Shown: positions 1 to 11,036 of the stretch, one piece after another
Numbering within the stretch: the first letter of the stretch is position 1
Layout: the number at the start of each line of letters is the position of its first letter
NCBI GenBank assembly: GCA_033032175.1
Contig: CM065308.1
Location: 19,525,590-19,589,589, forward strand
Origin: Saturnia japonica
Taxonomy: Eukaryota > Arthropoda > Insecta > Lepidoptera > Saturniidae
Direction: 5' to 3'
Length of the DNA stretch: 64,000 bases
Position numbers and translations under genes: made by a program
The notes under the pieces: generated by a model
Told to the model about the DNA's origin: nothing
Seen by the model: only the letters and a program-made list of their open reading frames with translations
Databases searched by the model: none

Positions 1-1289
1 GAACCCAAGTCCCTAAATTAAAAATACACTGAAAAAACTGTCTACTACATAATCTATTCTTTAATTACTAGTATACGTTTTAATGGAACTAGCAATCGCC
101 TTAAGGTCGAAATTCAACCAGCGACTTTTTGATCGTAGACTATTTTTTGTTTGAAATTTGCAGTATTCATTACCATAAACAATGGGAATTATCTACATCA
201 CTTGCTGTCACTTTTTGTTGAGTGATAATATCAATATTTTGGGGGGTCTAATTTCAATGGCACTGGTCGTGTTAATTTATTTTATTTAATATATTAGTAA
301 CAAAAGATAAATATTAGCTTCTTGCACCCCTTCTCCATAAAAACTTTAACCATGCCAAATCTCACAGTCATCCGTGCACGCAATACGCTTAAAAATGGAT
401 AGAAAGTTTTTGCTTCACATATTAATATTACGTAGATGAGACAATATTTTAGTACAATATTTATATTCGTTTGAGCCGTTCGGGGTCGAAACAATGGGTC
501 CATGGAGGCCGAGTGCACACGCCTTGTTTAAAGACTAAAACCGCTCAAAGACCAAAAGCGGGTTTTTACCATGCCCAAAAAATCATCATTGCCATTCAAC
601 GTGGCAATGCTACTATAATACTATTTTGGGCACATTGTCTGATAGCCCCGCCCTGGATTAGATCTTAATTAGGTTGAATAGTTGCAATAGTTATGTTTTT
701 GATAAGTACTTAGTTCTTATTACATATTTCTTTTTCTTCATCTAATAAGAGGAAAAAATCTTATGTAGTGTGGGCAAGCAAAAGTTTCAATGAGTTGTGT
801 ATGTAGCATAAACTGGATCCTTTCCATTCAAGTGTGGTTACAACTAGAAGGTTCATTGTAAATTTTTTTTTTTTTTTTTTAATGATTGCTTTGTAAATGT
901 TTGTTTGTTATTAACAGCAGTAATAACATCTGTGATAGTATAGTTGTTCACATTCTTTGTAACTCCTACAGGTCTTTAAACATGATGAATTTTTATTAGC
1001 TAACAGATTCCTTTGCTGTTTTTAATTTGATAATTTAGATATTAGTCATCTTTATTAATATATTATAGAATACATCAAATTATAAATCTATATTCACAGG
1101 CTAGCTGCTTTACAATATTTCTAGGCCCTCTGGGCTGAACTCAAAAATGACTCAGCCGATTTTTATGAAATTTTGCACACGAGAAGTAGGAATTACTGCA
1201 TAATAAAATCACGCGGAGCCGTAATCACAATTAGTTATACTACAAATTAAGTACCTATACATTTTTTCGCATTTCAATTGTATCAATCA
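1..1289. other. No recognisable gene; AT-rich flank
   Basis: I see no supported coding region here. The longest open frames are 65-75 codons, overlap on opposite strands and resemble no family I know. A poly(T) run of about 20 bases at 862-881 and scattered repeat-like text suggest decayed mobile DNA. It lies downstream of the 3' end of GMC1. Confidence 0.5.
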
Positions 1290-1405
1290 ACTTACGCTGA
1301 GTAAATCATGAGATATATCAAATAATTATTGTACTACATAATTGTAGACATTAAAAATACATACAAAAATGTCAGCGACAGTATATGTCTGTCTTCTAAG
1401 GAACA
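1290..1405 (+). mobile_element. Helitron-like repeat fragment
   Basis: This stretch (…gctgagtaaatcatgag … tgtctgtcttctaaggaaca…) matches the interior of the CTAG-ended repeat seen complete at 46376-46924, in opposite orientation to that copy. Neither terminus is preserved. It lies just downstream of GMC1. Confidence 0.5.
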
Positions 1406-1549
1406 CACACCCCTTGAAATTTCTACGTACATATTATTTTCAAAGTACCTACATATTACTAACAGAATATATTTTTAATTGTAGTATGTACTTGTTTCGT
1501 TGGTTTTTTGGACGGTCAAGGTTTACTGATAAAAACAAGTAAATTCTTC

Positions 1550-1563
1550 TATTTATTTATTTT
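1550..1563 (-). promoter_or_regulatory. Candidate polyadenylation signals of GMC1
   Basis: On the minus strand two overlapping AATAAA hexamers lie within 15 bases after the GMC1 stop codon (TAA at 1569-1567). A very short 3' UTR is implied. The hexamers are seen directly; their use is inferred. Confidence 0.45.
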
Positions 1564-1566
1564 ATA

Positions 1567-3105
1567 TTATTGAACAGAAACACCATGATCAATTTTAATC
1601 ATATCAGCTGCTTTTTCCGCAATCATAATTGTTGGAGCATTTGTATTACCGCTCACTATTGTGGGCATTATACTGGCATCTACGACCCGCAAATTTTTGA
1701 TTCCTCGCACATTTAACCTTGTGTCAACTACCCCTTTGCCTTTCGGACCCATAGCACAAGTTCCAACAGGATGCCACAAAGTTGTAGACAAATTTAAAAT
1801 ATAGCATTTCCAGTATTCATGACTACCAAATGGTAAATGTCTACATTGCTTTACATTAAGGTCTACTACTTTTGATTGGACGCTCTTGAAATAAGTTGTA
1901 TTGACAACAGTTATAAAATCCTTTAAATATTTGACGTGGTTGTCTAAATCGATATTATTTGCATAGAATCCAGTATAAATAAGAGGTTTGTCTTCAATGT
2001 TGTTACTTTTTACCTGTATCTTACCTCTAGATACTGGATGAAGTAGGGTAACGACGCTGAGAAATATTTCATTGTTTTGATTACTCCTACTTAATGCAAC
2101 ACATATATCATCTTCTAAACCTAAAATATATGAACATATAGTTATCGCTATTAGGGATCGAGCTGGTTCAACTAATGTAGTTATTTGGTAGTCGGGAAAA
2201 CTGTGTGATTTGTTGTGAGCTACAAACCCAATTATAGCAGTACTTGGAAATGTGTAAATATTCAAGAGTGTGTTAATATTGCGACCAATAGATAAGTCCT
2301 TCATTCCTTTCAAAGTTAATAGAACTGAAACATGATCTTGTAAATTCTCTCCGACATTAGGAACATCTAATACTATATCTATTTTCATGTCATTCAAATG
2401 TTTCCTTGGGCCTATTCCCGAAAGCATCAAGACCTGAGGACTATTTATAGCTCCAGCAGATAATATAATTTCTTTGTTCGCCTTTAGAGTGACGATTTTC
2501 TTACTAGGCAGCTTGACTTCTACACCAATAGCTCGCTTATTTGCGTCAAATAAAATTTTTCTAACCAAAGTATTTTTTAAAATACTAAGATTTGGCCTAT
2601 TCTTAATAGGTCTCAGGAATGCGACCGCGGTGCTTTGTCGAGTTTTATTATATACTGTAAACTGTGGAGATGAGTATCCTAATTGTTGATAACCGTTGGT
2701 GTCTAGCAAAATTTCATGACCTGCTTCCTTGAAGGCGTCTAAATACTTTTTGATTTCTACTTCTGTATCTTGACGTGTAACACCTAAATAACCTTTATTG
2801 TTATGAAGTAGAGCTGATTTGCTTTGCATTATTTCGTTATCTTTTAAATATTCACTTTTCTTAAAGTATTTGAGGACCGTTTCCCAGTCCCAGCCATCAT
2901 TACCCTGCTTCACCCAGTCTTCGTAATCAGCTTTATTTCCTCTCACATAGAACATGTAGTTGGCTCCGCTCGATCCACCAAGCATTTTACCGCGTGTCAT
3001 ATGGATGTTCTTAGTTTTATGTGCTTGGGAGGAGAAACCATTATTGACCGTATAGTAGTTCCAGTCCGCGTTAGAATAGTCCACTAATGCAAAAAACCCA
3101 GGTAC
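1567..3105 (-). CDS. GMC oxidoreductase GMC1, terminal exon
   Basis: This is the large terminal exon (512 codons plus stop) of an FAD-dependent GMC oxidoreductase. It starts right after a minus-strand acceptor (AG at 3107-3106) and reads IPG-type text VPGFF…[12 protein letters not shown] in phase 0 from the 3919-4052 exon. Counting a 47-codon first exon, the protein would be about 604 residues, normal for insect glucose-dehydrogenase/ecdysone-oxidase relatives (about 600-630). Visible motifs are GMC signature 1 ([14 protein letters not shown], about residues 131-144), signature 2 ([18 protein letters not shown]), the catalytic His in [11 protein letters not shown] (about 537) and the Asn in SGNTNAP (about 581). 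The frame is fully open, so the enzyme part looks functional. The family oxidises alcohol groups of sugars, steroids or other small molecules with FAD; the substrate here is unknown. Ecdysteroid or glucose oxidation is only a family-level guess. Confidence 0.93.
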   Translation of the reverse strand, partial: VPGFFALVDYSNADWNYYTVNNGFSSQAHKTKNIHMTRGKMLGGSSGANYMFYVRGNKADYEDWVKQGNDGWDWETVLKYFKKSEYLKDNEIMQSKSALLHNNKGYLGVTRQDTEVEIKKYLDAFKEAGHEILLDTNGYQQLGYSSPQFTVYNKTRQSTAVAFLRPIKNRPNLSILKNTLVRKILFDANKRAIGVEVKLPSKKIVTLKANKEIILSAGAINSPQVLMLSGIGPRKHLNDMKIDIVLDVPNVGENLQDHVSVLLTLKGMKDLSIGRNINTLLNIYTFPSTAIIGFVAHNKSHSFPDYQITTLVEPARSLIAITICSYILGLEDDICVALSRSNQNNEIFLSVVTLLHPVSRGKIQVKSNNIEDKPLIYTGFYANNIDLDNHVKYLKDFITVVNTTYFKSVQSKVVDLNVKQCRHLPFGSHEYWKCYILNLSTTLWHPVGTCAMGPKGKGVVDTRLNVRGIKNLRVVDASIMPTIVSGNTNAPTIMIAEKAADMIKIDHGVSVQ

Positions 3106-3186
3106 CTTAAAAATGTAATGTAAAAATGTTTCTTGTAATTTGAAACACTAGTATAGGTAATTCAGCTTAATGATGTTTTTTTGCGT

Positions 3187-3395
3187 GTGGCAACCCCCCT
3201 TATTACATATTACGCAATAGCAAAACGATATCAGAAATCGCTGAATATTTGCTTAGAAATCGCAAATTCGTATTATGTAACACCTTTTAATGTACCAAAC
3301 ACAATCTGATTTTGCCATTTAGAAGCAAATATTTAGTGATTTCTGCTATCGCTTTGATATTGCGAAATACGTGATAAGGGGGCGGGTGTAGCCAC
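3187..3395. mobile_element. MITE-like element with ~70-bp inverted arms, in GMC1 intron 2
   Basis: The left arm begins GTGGCAACCCCCC and the right arm, read on the minus strand, begins GTGGCTACACCCGCCCCC. Both arms continue with matching text (CTTAT…GCAATA…CGATA.CAGAAATC.CT.AATATTTGCTT). The arms are separated by about 65 bases. It is about 209 bp, non-coding, and I cannot define a clean target-site duplication. Confidence 0.6.
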
Positions 3396-3498
3396 CAGAT
3401 ATTTCGTAGATATAAAAATATTAATATTCGTGTATTACCGTAAACTACTACAAACGACGTAAAAACGTCTCCTAGCTGATTTCGTTGTAATTGTTAAC

Positions 3499-3762
3499 TG
3501 CCTCGTTAGCCTAGTGATCATAAGCGCCACTGCTATGATTAACCTGGGTTCGAATCTCAGGTCGATCAAAGTGTTATTTATTGGGTTTTTCCTATAAAAT
3601 TCTCAGTAGCAGCTCGGAGTTTGGCTTCGTGTCCGATTAATGTAAATAGGCTCGCCCCCTATTACATGGGACCTATAAACATACTCGGCGAACTGTGGGT
3701 GTACCTCTGCCTAACCCTTCGGGGAATACAGGCGTGATGGTATGTTATGTTATGTTATTCAA
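3499..3762 (+). mobile_element. tRNA-derived SINE
   Basis: The head looks like a tRNA: box-A-like text near 3506-3516 and a clear box B, GGTTCGAATCT, at 3547-3557. A non-tRNA body follows and the tail is a run of TATGT repeats near 3740-3757. Two related copies are at about 29377 and 35243 (plus) and one at about 46040-46262 (minus). It sits in GMC1 intron 2. It is not a tRNA gene because the acceptor stem does not close and the body is repeated elsewhere. Confidence 0.75.
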
Positions 3763-3918
3763 ACTAAGCTAACTAATACAATATCTGTCTGGATATATTT
3801 TTAAAATGAAGGAGTTATTTGGTGAAAATTAATATCCATAGCTATATAAAATTAATGTCGTTATACAGGTCGACATCCGTTTTTTAACTCTTTTTAATTA
3901 GTATTATCTAGGACTTAC

Positions 3919-4052
3919 GTCTGAAGTGATTGGAGGATCATCGCCTGCTTCGATGAGCAGCACATTCCAATTGGCCACCTCTGTCAGCCTATTTGCTAGA
4001 ACACACCCTGCTGACCCAGCACCCACGATTATAAAATCAAAACGCTTTCCAT
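3919..4052 (-). CDS. GMC1 exon 2 (FAD dinucleotide-binding motif)
   Basis: This 134-nt internal exon is bounded by a minus-strand acceptor (TTCTAG, AG at 4054-4053) and donor GTAAGT at 3918-3913. It enters in phase 1 and leaves in phase 0. It encodes [16 protein letters not shown]…[18 protein letters not shown], the Rossmann βαβ unit with GxGxxG at about residues 58-63 and the ribose-binding Glu at about 82. The same-sized exon occurs in GMC2 and GMC3. No matching first exon is visible between here and GMC2 at 11036, which is odd for a complete gene; the nearest candidates are at 28.7 and 34.6 kb. Confidence 0.9.
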
Positions 4053-4071
4053 CTAGAAGTTTACAAGACAA

Positions 4072-4255
4072 TTTTTAACAAAAAAAGAAAATCGACTTCC
4101 TTGATTTTGAGAAGTTTTCTGGTATATCTTCGATGTTCAAGGTTCGATGCCAATGAAATTAAAATGGTACCACCCTTGAGGTATCCTCTTTCATAAAAAC
4201 AATCATAAATCAAATTGAGAACACTCCTCCTTTTTGGAAGTCGGTTATAAAGTGT
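4072..4255 (-). repeat. Dispersed repeat, family with copies at 49.1, 52.9 and 53.6 kb
   Basis: The text with …ccaatgaaattaaaatgg… and …cttgaggtatcc… recurs at 52840-53040 and 53555-53720 in the same orientation and at 49125-49300 reversed. All lack coding potential. The class is not clear from the sequence. Confidence 0.55.
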
Positions 4256-4642
4256 GAACACAATCAATCTGCAATTTACATGTGACGTAATAAGATCCTT
4301 ATGGTATACTCGCGGTATTTCATTCTCTCGCAGGCCAAATCCTATAGATGTATGTGTGTTGTCTCTTTTTAGTCTCGCTACGGTGCTCAAGAAGTCTTCA
4401 CTTAAAAAATGTACACAAATTAAATAATAAAAAAGAACACTAACCATGAACTTTAGTTTGCATTGGATATTCTTGTCGGTTCGTTTCTAATGATAATAGG
4501 CCAAATAAAGTTTGCAGTAGTGTAATAAACGGTGTTAGAGAATTTATTTGAATTGCTAAAAGTCCTCCCAAGACGTCCATCTCGTAAAGTCTTTGTGATA
4601 TTTTTAAATAATAACCTTATAATATTACTTTTTATTGAAATA

Positions 4643-5199
4643 CTAGCTGTGGTCGCAGCTGCACTCGCGTGCATTACAAAATACCGTCGATCGGGCACAC
4701 GCAAATACACACCCGCCCGCGGTTATTAAAAAAAAAAACTTATTTTGTGGGTGATCCTTAGAAGACAGTGATATGCTCTTGCAGACTTTTTGTAGATCTT
4801 TTTAATATCTACCTACAATTATGTACTACATTAATTTGAAATATCTCTTATGGTTTAGTCAGAGTAAGCCATTTAAGCGCCCGAAATCATTCACAATGAC
4901 CAGATTTTTATATATTTGCGCCGAACCCTAATACTTTTTCTAAAATAAAAGTAGCCTAAGTTACTGATTTTAACATCAGCTATCTGCCACTGAAAGTCCC
5001 GTCAAAATAGGTCCAACCGTTTCGGAGATTACCCGGAACAAACAGACATACAGACGGGCAGAGAGTCAGACAGACAAAAAAATTTAAAATTGTTTTTTTG
5101 TTATAGGTTTCGTATATTATATAGTTTGCATATGCATGTAGTAAAAAGCTGTTATTTTAACATAACAAACAGACACATCAGTTCTATTTATTGTATAGA
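4643..5199 (-). mobile_element. Non-autonomous Helitron-like element, complete copy
   Basis: Read on the minus strand it starts TCTATACAAT after an A and ends in CTAG before a T, the host A|T insertion pattern of Helitrons. A GC-rich inverted repeat lies some 10 bases before the terminal CTAG. It is about 557 bp and has no protein. At least six related copies lie in this window. Confidence 0.65.
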
Positions 5200-6659
5200 T
5201 GTAGATTTACCTGAATGTAAAATATTTTAATACCTACGGAAATTCATTTACATATTTATGATCATTTGTTACAAATACATTTATGTGGGAACATTTACAT
5301 GTAAATTATGCTATAATAAGTGACATATATACTATAAGCTTAGATATAAATGTCTCGTGTGCATCCAGTGCGCCTGTAATACTTATACCTAAATCATAAA
5401 TACCAATTTTTCTAACTTTAACCTTTATTTATTAGATCAACACTCATTCAATTTTAGAGCTTGTCGCGAGATTTACTTGTGTAATGTATTTATAGTAGGC
5501 CTAATGTATTGTAATTTTGTAGGCATTCTTGCACGAGCTGTCAGATTATGAAGAGCTCAGAAGATAAATCGACACCAATAAACAATGTTCCTGAGTGCAA
5601 TCTCGCTGCACATCTCGTCTATACATTTGAGCTCATATTTACGCAATATATTGGTTTTATCGAGATAAAAAAATTCGCAATAACCACATTATACGAGGGT
5701 ACGGTAAGCCACAATAACGTATATTGCGATTTTTTTTTTGTTGAGCAATTAAAATCGATTTATGAGCATTATTTTTAGGCATGGCATACATATTAATCCT
5801 TATGAAGAAGAGTTACTTCATCATTGGCGGCGCGGTGGTTTTCGGATAAAAGGAACACAGGTGAAACCGTGGGGCACAGCTAGTCTGTCTATATAAATAA
5901 CACGACTGAGGTTTGTTGACTGAGGCTGGTTGAAGGTTGTGTGCGCATCATGCAAAATTATTGGATAGATTTTTTTTTGTATCACTCCTATTCATTCAAT
6001 AAAAGTTATTCGAAGAAATCTGGAACGAAGTTCCGGGTAACAGATAAATCTATAAGACTACCAAGATATTGTACGTTGACCTAGAAATATCACGTAATAT
6101 TTTTAAATAATAAAAATGTTTATAGAATTTTAACAACGCCTGATAGAAAATATATAGCAATTATGTTTATTATTGTACTCTTGTTATATTATATTTTAAC
6201 ACATTAAAAATGAGAACTAGAAGAATATTATCTGTAACAGATGTAGTTCATTAGAACTATTGTACCAATTGTGTTAGGTTTGAACTTCCCAAGCACATTA
6301 CCGATTTGCCGGATAATAAGTTCAAGAATCATGTTAGGCAAGTTTTATTGTTGAAAGGGTAGCTGATTACGTGAATGATGGTTTTTTCTGGTTGTGATTT
6401 CTTCACTGTACATCTACCGAAAATGATAATAACTGTATATGATTAAATATTGTAAAAACTAATTAAAAAAAGAAAATAAGATGTCGATAAACCCGATCGA
6501 GTTCTTCTGGGTTCTTCTCGATGACTGGGATGTTTGCCGAACCGGTGGTAGTGTTTTGATATTAATAAGTGTCTTCATGGCCTATATTTAATAAAAAATA
6601 TTTTTATTTTTGATTTTGAATAATCTATGGATATACCATCGAATTACTGTACAGACACC
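5200..6659. other. No recognisable gene
   Basis: AT-rich sequence with no supported coding region, between a Helitron and the short GC-richer stretch at 6660-6930. A 76-codon open frame at 5548-5778 resembles nothing known to me. If GMC1 has its own first exon it should lie in this interval or up to 11 kb on the minus strand, but I could not find one. Confidence 0.4.
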
Positions 6660-6931
6660 TATTTAGGGAGACCGCCCCGTCCCAAGTACAATGTTTTACA
6701 ATCTAGCGGTTGCCTGAGGAAGGGATTACAACTAGCCGCGCACGATGCTCGTCTTCTCGAATGTCAATACTCGCCATAGAGCAACACGGGCCACCGGCGG
6801 ATCGGAGGTGAGTAGTTCTCCTCTGTCAAAGTGTAAGTCCACGTGGTCCCACGCGTCTAATAAAACTAGTTGCATCCGAACTGTTCACTAGATTAAATCT
6901 AATTGTGCTGCTGAGTCGACTTCCCATGAAA

Positions 6932-7015
6932 ATGCCGAATTGTTCAGTTTTTTGCTGCAAAAAGAGATCTGCCACGTCAAATTTACAAAAAGATGGCGTT
7001 ACCTTTCTTAATTAA
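6932..7015 (+). pseudogene. THAP zinc-finger N-terminal fragment
   Basis: A 27-codon frame begins MPNCSVFCCKKRS and continues to …KDGVTFLN before TAA. This fits the start of a THAP domain (Met-Pro, first two Cys ligands, then the GVTF segment before the usual HxFP). The second half of the C2CH finger is absent. It is preceded by a GC-richer stretch (6660-6930) that could be a former leader. It may be a relic exon of a P-element-type transposase or of a THAP gene; 27 residues is too little to decide. Confidence 0.45.
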
Positions 7016-7679
7016 GTAATTTTAATTACGTTATTACTATTTACTTCTTCAAAAATTTAAAATAATTACAATAATAATGGTTGTATTATATTGGATTTGT
7101 TTATCAACACAGAGCGCTCACCCTCATACAAAATGTGGATTAGTCGAGCGACTGCTCCGATCCGCGTGTAGTTGCCGGGTTGTAGATAGATATCGATAAA
7201 AATGGCTTCCACAAATGAGTCTACGAGTTTCTTTAATTTTTTTAACATTTATTATGAGCTTATTATTAAAATTGCATTACTTAAGTCAAATAATTACCGT
7301 ACAATATAATAAGTTAAAAATAGAATACTAAGTTCGAACTTCGACCATATTACTTGTTTATTTATTGCATGTTTCCTAAAGATTAGAATCCAACGGATAT
7401 ATGGAAGAACTAGTAATAAATAAAGTCTACATTATAATGTCCACTTGTTTACCTTATTCCCCTAACCTATTTCTCTAATTCATCGATAATGTGTATCGAC
7501 AGTTGGCGAAGATTTCCGCCCGCAATAAAGACAGACAGTTTTGTATCGGGAAGAAACGCTATGGCCACTCCCCTCCGGTTCTCCGGTAGCCCGTGTTGCT
7601 CTATGATACTCGCACGTACACAAACACTGACATATAATATAAAGACACGCGAAGAGAAAATCACGTCCGTTCCTCGGTG

Positions 7680-8232
7680 ATAGTCCGTTCCTCGGTGTGA
7701 AGCCCTTGGGTCAGGCAGCCGCCCGCGCGATACAAAGTGACACTATACGTGCAACACTTAGCTATCCACATACAACATTACACACGTATGAACACACACA
7801 CGTGCACACCACACAGGCACATAGGTTCTGTAAGGGACCTTTTTTTTTTCTTTTTTTGCGCTAGTTAGACTAATGCGCTAGTTAGTGTAGATAAACCATT
7901 CCGATTATTAACGATTATTAAATACACATACGCATGGTCCACTCCTTCCTCCCAGGAGGAGGGAAACGTGCATATGAGTATATGTTAGTTAGTTCGAATT
8001 CTCGTAGGATTAGGGAATTAGTTAGATCGCGACCTTTTCGCATTCGTGACGACCGCCCGAGCCGAGGTTCGGCCACTCTGGCACCCTCGTGCGGGTCGTC
8101 ACAAACTTTCGTGGCTGAGTGCCCTAAGCGCTCGCCCCCAAGTCCGGTGAAGCTGTAAAAAAGCCGCAGCGGCTCTGTTTTAGGATAGGGCCCCTAAGGC
8201 TAAAAGTGTAGTCAGTTCTAAAAAAAAAAAAA
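7680..8232 (+). mobile_element. Poly(A)-tailed retroposon (SINE-like), copy 1
   Basis: It matches, in reverse, the element at 22098-22768, and ends in the family 3' motif (…gggcccctaaggct…gtagtcag) followed by a poly(A) run at 8221-8232. The central part contains the GGAGGAGGGAA-type palindrome and the motif gcgctagttag twice. No reading frame is shared between copies, so it is likely a non-coding retroposon. Confidence 0.6.
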
Positions 8233-8716
8233 TCACTATCGCTAACGTGACGATTTCTACAAGTCGACTCCCATTGCATCGCAAGCCGTGTTAAGAAACT
8301 TCGTTCCAAAAACCGTAGTTATTAATTTGTTTGTGAGAAAACTTCTTCGTATAAAAATCTGGAGACCAAATAGGGTATCCATTATAATGGAGCTATTACA
8401 ACAACATTTACAGATCAAACTATCGTGGAAAACGGAAGTGTATCTAAATTTGAAATTGTTTCAATATTTTCTACAACAAATACCCAACCGATTCTACCCG
8501 TAAAGAATACTGGAATGGTTATATTATCTTACATATTATTTCCTACTTTTTGATGATTTTATAATAATACTTCATGTAAGTATAGACAATATTTTTATCG
8601 TGCGGCCAATGTCATACGTCAAATCCCCGAATGCCCGCGTGAATCTTGTTTTCCCCGCTCCCGGCTATTTTGAAGACAAAAATGCTTATTGTGGGTGTTC
8701 CTTCAAAGATAGATTA

Positions 8717-10730
8717 CAGTGTAAACTCTTTATAACGAAACTGAAGGGACTGAGCATTTTTTGTCGTTATAGAGAGTTATCGATATATGGAGTGAACAAA
8801 TAAACAAGAATTTTTAATATGTATGTCTTAGATAATAAATGGTTATAAATTATTGTTTACACATATAGTCTGATAACTTTGTCTGACGTTTTTTGCTATG
8901 CCAGTACTTGTTATGTACTATTTTATGTATTCTATTCATATCAAGATATGTGGTGGAATCGTCTTGATTAATCAACAAAAAAAATTCTACCAACTTAGCG
9001 GCATCTAGGGTTTGTTGAATTGTTGGTGGTGATTCGCCTTTGTCCACTTGATTATCTTCTTCATCTTGATTATCGGGTGTTTCCTGACTTTTTGACACTA
9101 AATCAACAATTTGTTCATCTATAAGTGTACCGGTTGTGGCTACATCCTCATCTATATTTTCGTACGATTGTAGATCTTCGTTAAAATTGTTTGGTATGTT
9201 GAACTGGCTTATCCATTCACTCAGTGGTAAATTGTCTTTACTGTCAAATTGGTTCGTTTCTTGGCTACTACATAATCCAGCATGTCGAAAAGAATGTTGG
9301 ATAGTGGCTGCTGTTACCTCTTGCCAGGCTTTTGATAAGAAGTTCACTGCTTGTAGCATGTTGATCGAGACCTTGCCGTCAGTTTCGATCATATCCATCA
9401 ACATTTTCCGTCTATAGTGGCCCTTTAGGCTTTTAATTACACTCTGATCCATTGGTTGTAAAATACTGGTTGTATTAGCTGGGAAAAATGCTAACTCTAT
9501 GTTTCGAAGATTAGATATGATTAGGTGAGCAGGACAATTGTCTACTAGAAGCAAGATTTTCCGTGATTTTAATTCAGCATCCCATTTTCTCACTTCCTCT
9601 TCAAAAATCTGCGATGTCATCCAACTGACTTGTTTGCTTTGTACATAACTGGCAACTGTTTTATGTTCTTGAAACACCGAGGGTTTTTCGATTTGCCTAT
9701 AACTAAGAGCTTTCTTTTTTTTGTGCCACTCATATTGGCAGCCACTAAAACTGTAATACGCTCTTTAGACAGTTTTCCTCCAAAACATTTTTCCCCTTTG
9801 AATTTTAAAGTTTTGTCGGGAGTCAACTTGAAAAAAAGGCCAGGTCATCTGCATTAAAAATGTCTTCTGGTGAGTACTTCATCTTTAATTTAGGCCACAC
9901 TGTACTAATCCAATTGTTAGTCACATTCATATCGACATCCCGCGCCTCTCCATTCATTTTACCGTACGGAATTTGGTGACGGTGCTTAAATTATCCGGGC
10001 CAAACTTCAGATGCTTTAAAGTCAATTATACCAAGTTGGTTGGCAAACTTTTCAGCCTTAGCTTTCACGATTGGTCCCGAGATGTGTACATTATTCTGGC
10101 GCTGATTGTTAAACCACGACAACATTGCCTGATCTATGTCTTCGAATTTTGGCTTTCTTAATTTTTTAGAAGAGTTTCCTTCCAGCGCCGCCTGTAGAAT
10201 TGTTTTTTGGTTTTTCCAAATGGTAGCAACAGTGGATTGACTTAGTTCAAAACGCCTTCCAACGTCACTTTTATTTTCTCCCTTTTCAATCGCACGTATG
10301 ACACAGACTTTTTCGTCAACACTAATCGCTTTCCGTTTACTGGCCATGTTAACAGTTTCAAAGTAGGTTTACGACTGATAATACGATAGGTACCCAGTAT
10401 GCTTGGTCGAAGACCATCACTTCCGAGAAAACAATGCGTCATACTGCACGTGTTCAAGGCAATTAAGGATAACAAAAGCTAGACCGACCTCGGATGTTTC
10501 GGAGCTTCAAAGTCTTTTGTTACCTGATAACATAACATAAACAATAATACCGATAATAAATATTTACTGTTTAAAAATATGAACACATTTCTTCGTAATA
10601 GAGAATGGCGTATCACTATAAAGAGTGTTTCAATATGTGGGTTTTAACGCAAACCAACCAAGTTGGGCTCACTTCAACGTTATAGGGAGTTTATCATTAT
10701 AAAGGATAACGTTATAAAGAGTTTACACTG
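8717..10730 (-). mobile_element. Tigger/pogo-type DNA transposon
   Basis: Terminal inverted repeats start CAGTGTAAACTCTTTATAACG at both ends, flanked by the TA duplication (8715-8716 and 10731-10732). At about 2.0 kb it is near full length for the pogo/Tigger branch of Tc1/mariner. The transposase lies on the minus strand and is broken (see separate entry). Confidence 0.88.
8850..10347 (-). pseudogene. Tigger-type transposase, broken
   Basis: The N-terminus (from ATG at 10347) carries the psq/CENP-B helix-turn-helix (MASKRKAISVDEKVCVIRAIEKG). The catalytic region follows with Asp residues in NADDLAFFF, in LLLVDNCPAH and in PMDQSVIKS, the DDD triad of pogo-like enzymes. The frame is damaged by an in-frame TAA near 9991, a frameshift in a T run near 9831-9837 and another near 9660. 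The C-terminal part (8850-9677) is open. The pieces read in order without large deletion, so this is a fairly recent pseudogene. Confidence 0.85.
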
Positions 10731-11036
10731 TATATACTCTCGCTGACTTTTTGGAGGTCTTTTTAATGTCTACAATTAGTTCATACATTAATTTGATGTA
10801 TGTCTTATTGTTTACTCAGCGTAATCCGTTTAAGCGCTCGAATTGATTCATCATGACCAGTTTTTTATTTGTGCGGAACGCTAATTCTTTTTCTGAAATA
10901 AAAGTATCCTAAGCTACTTTCTATAAAATCAGCTATCTACCAGTGAATGCCCCATCAAAATTGGTACAACCGTTTCGGAGATTATCCGGAACAAACAGAC
11001 AGACAGACAAAAATATTAAAAATGGGTTTTAAAAAG

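Larger units (their letters stand above)
8625..11030 (-). mobile_element. Helitron-like element split by a Tigger insertion
   Basis: 8625-8716 and 10731-11030 together match one Helitron-like copy (compare 53045-53530), interrupted exactly at a TA by the Tigger element. The CTAG end is missing on the left. Its right end runs up against the GMC2 stop codon. Confidence 0.6.

Noticed and set aside
3530..3575. Possible tRNA gene (box B text)
   Set aside because: The tRNA-like head belongs to a repeated SINE with no closing acceptor stem.
5548..5778. 76-codon plus frame
   Set aside because: No motif, no splice context and no second copy; chance frame length for AT-rich DNA.
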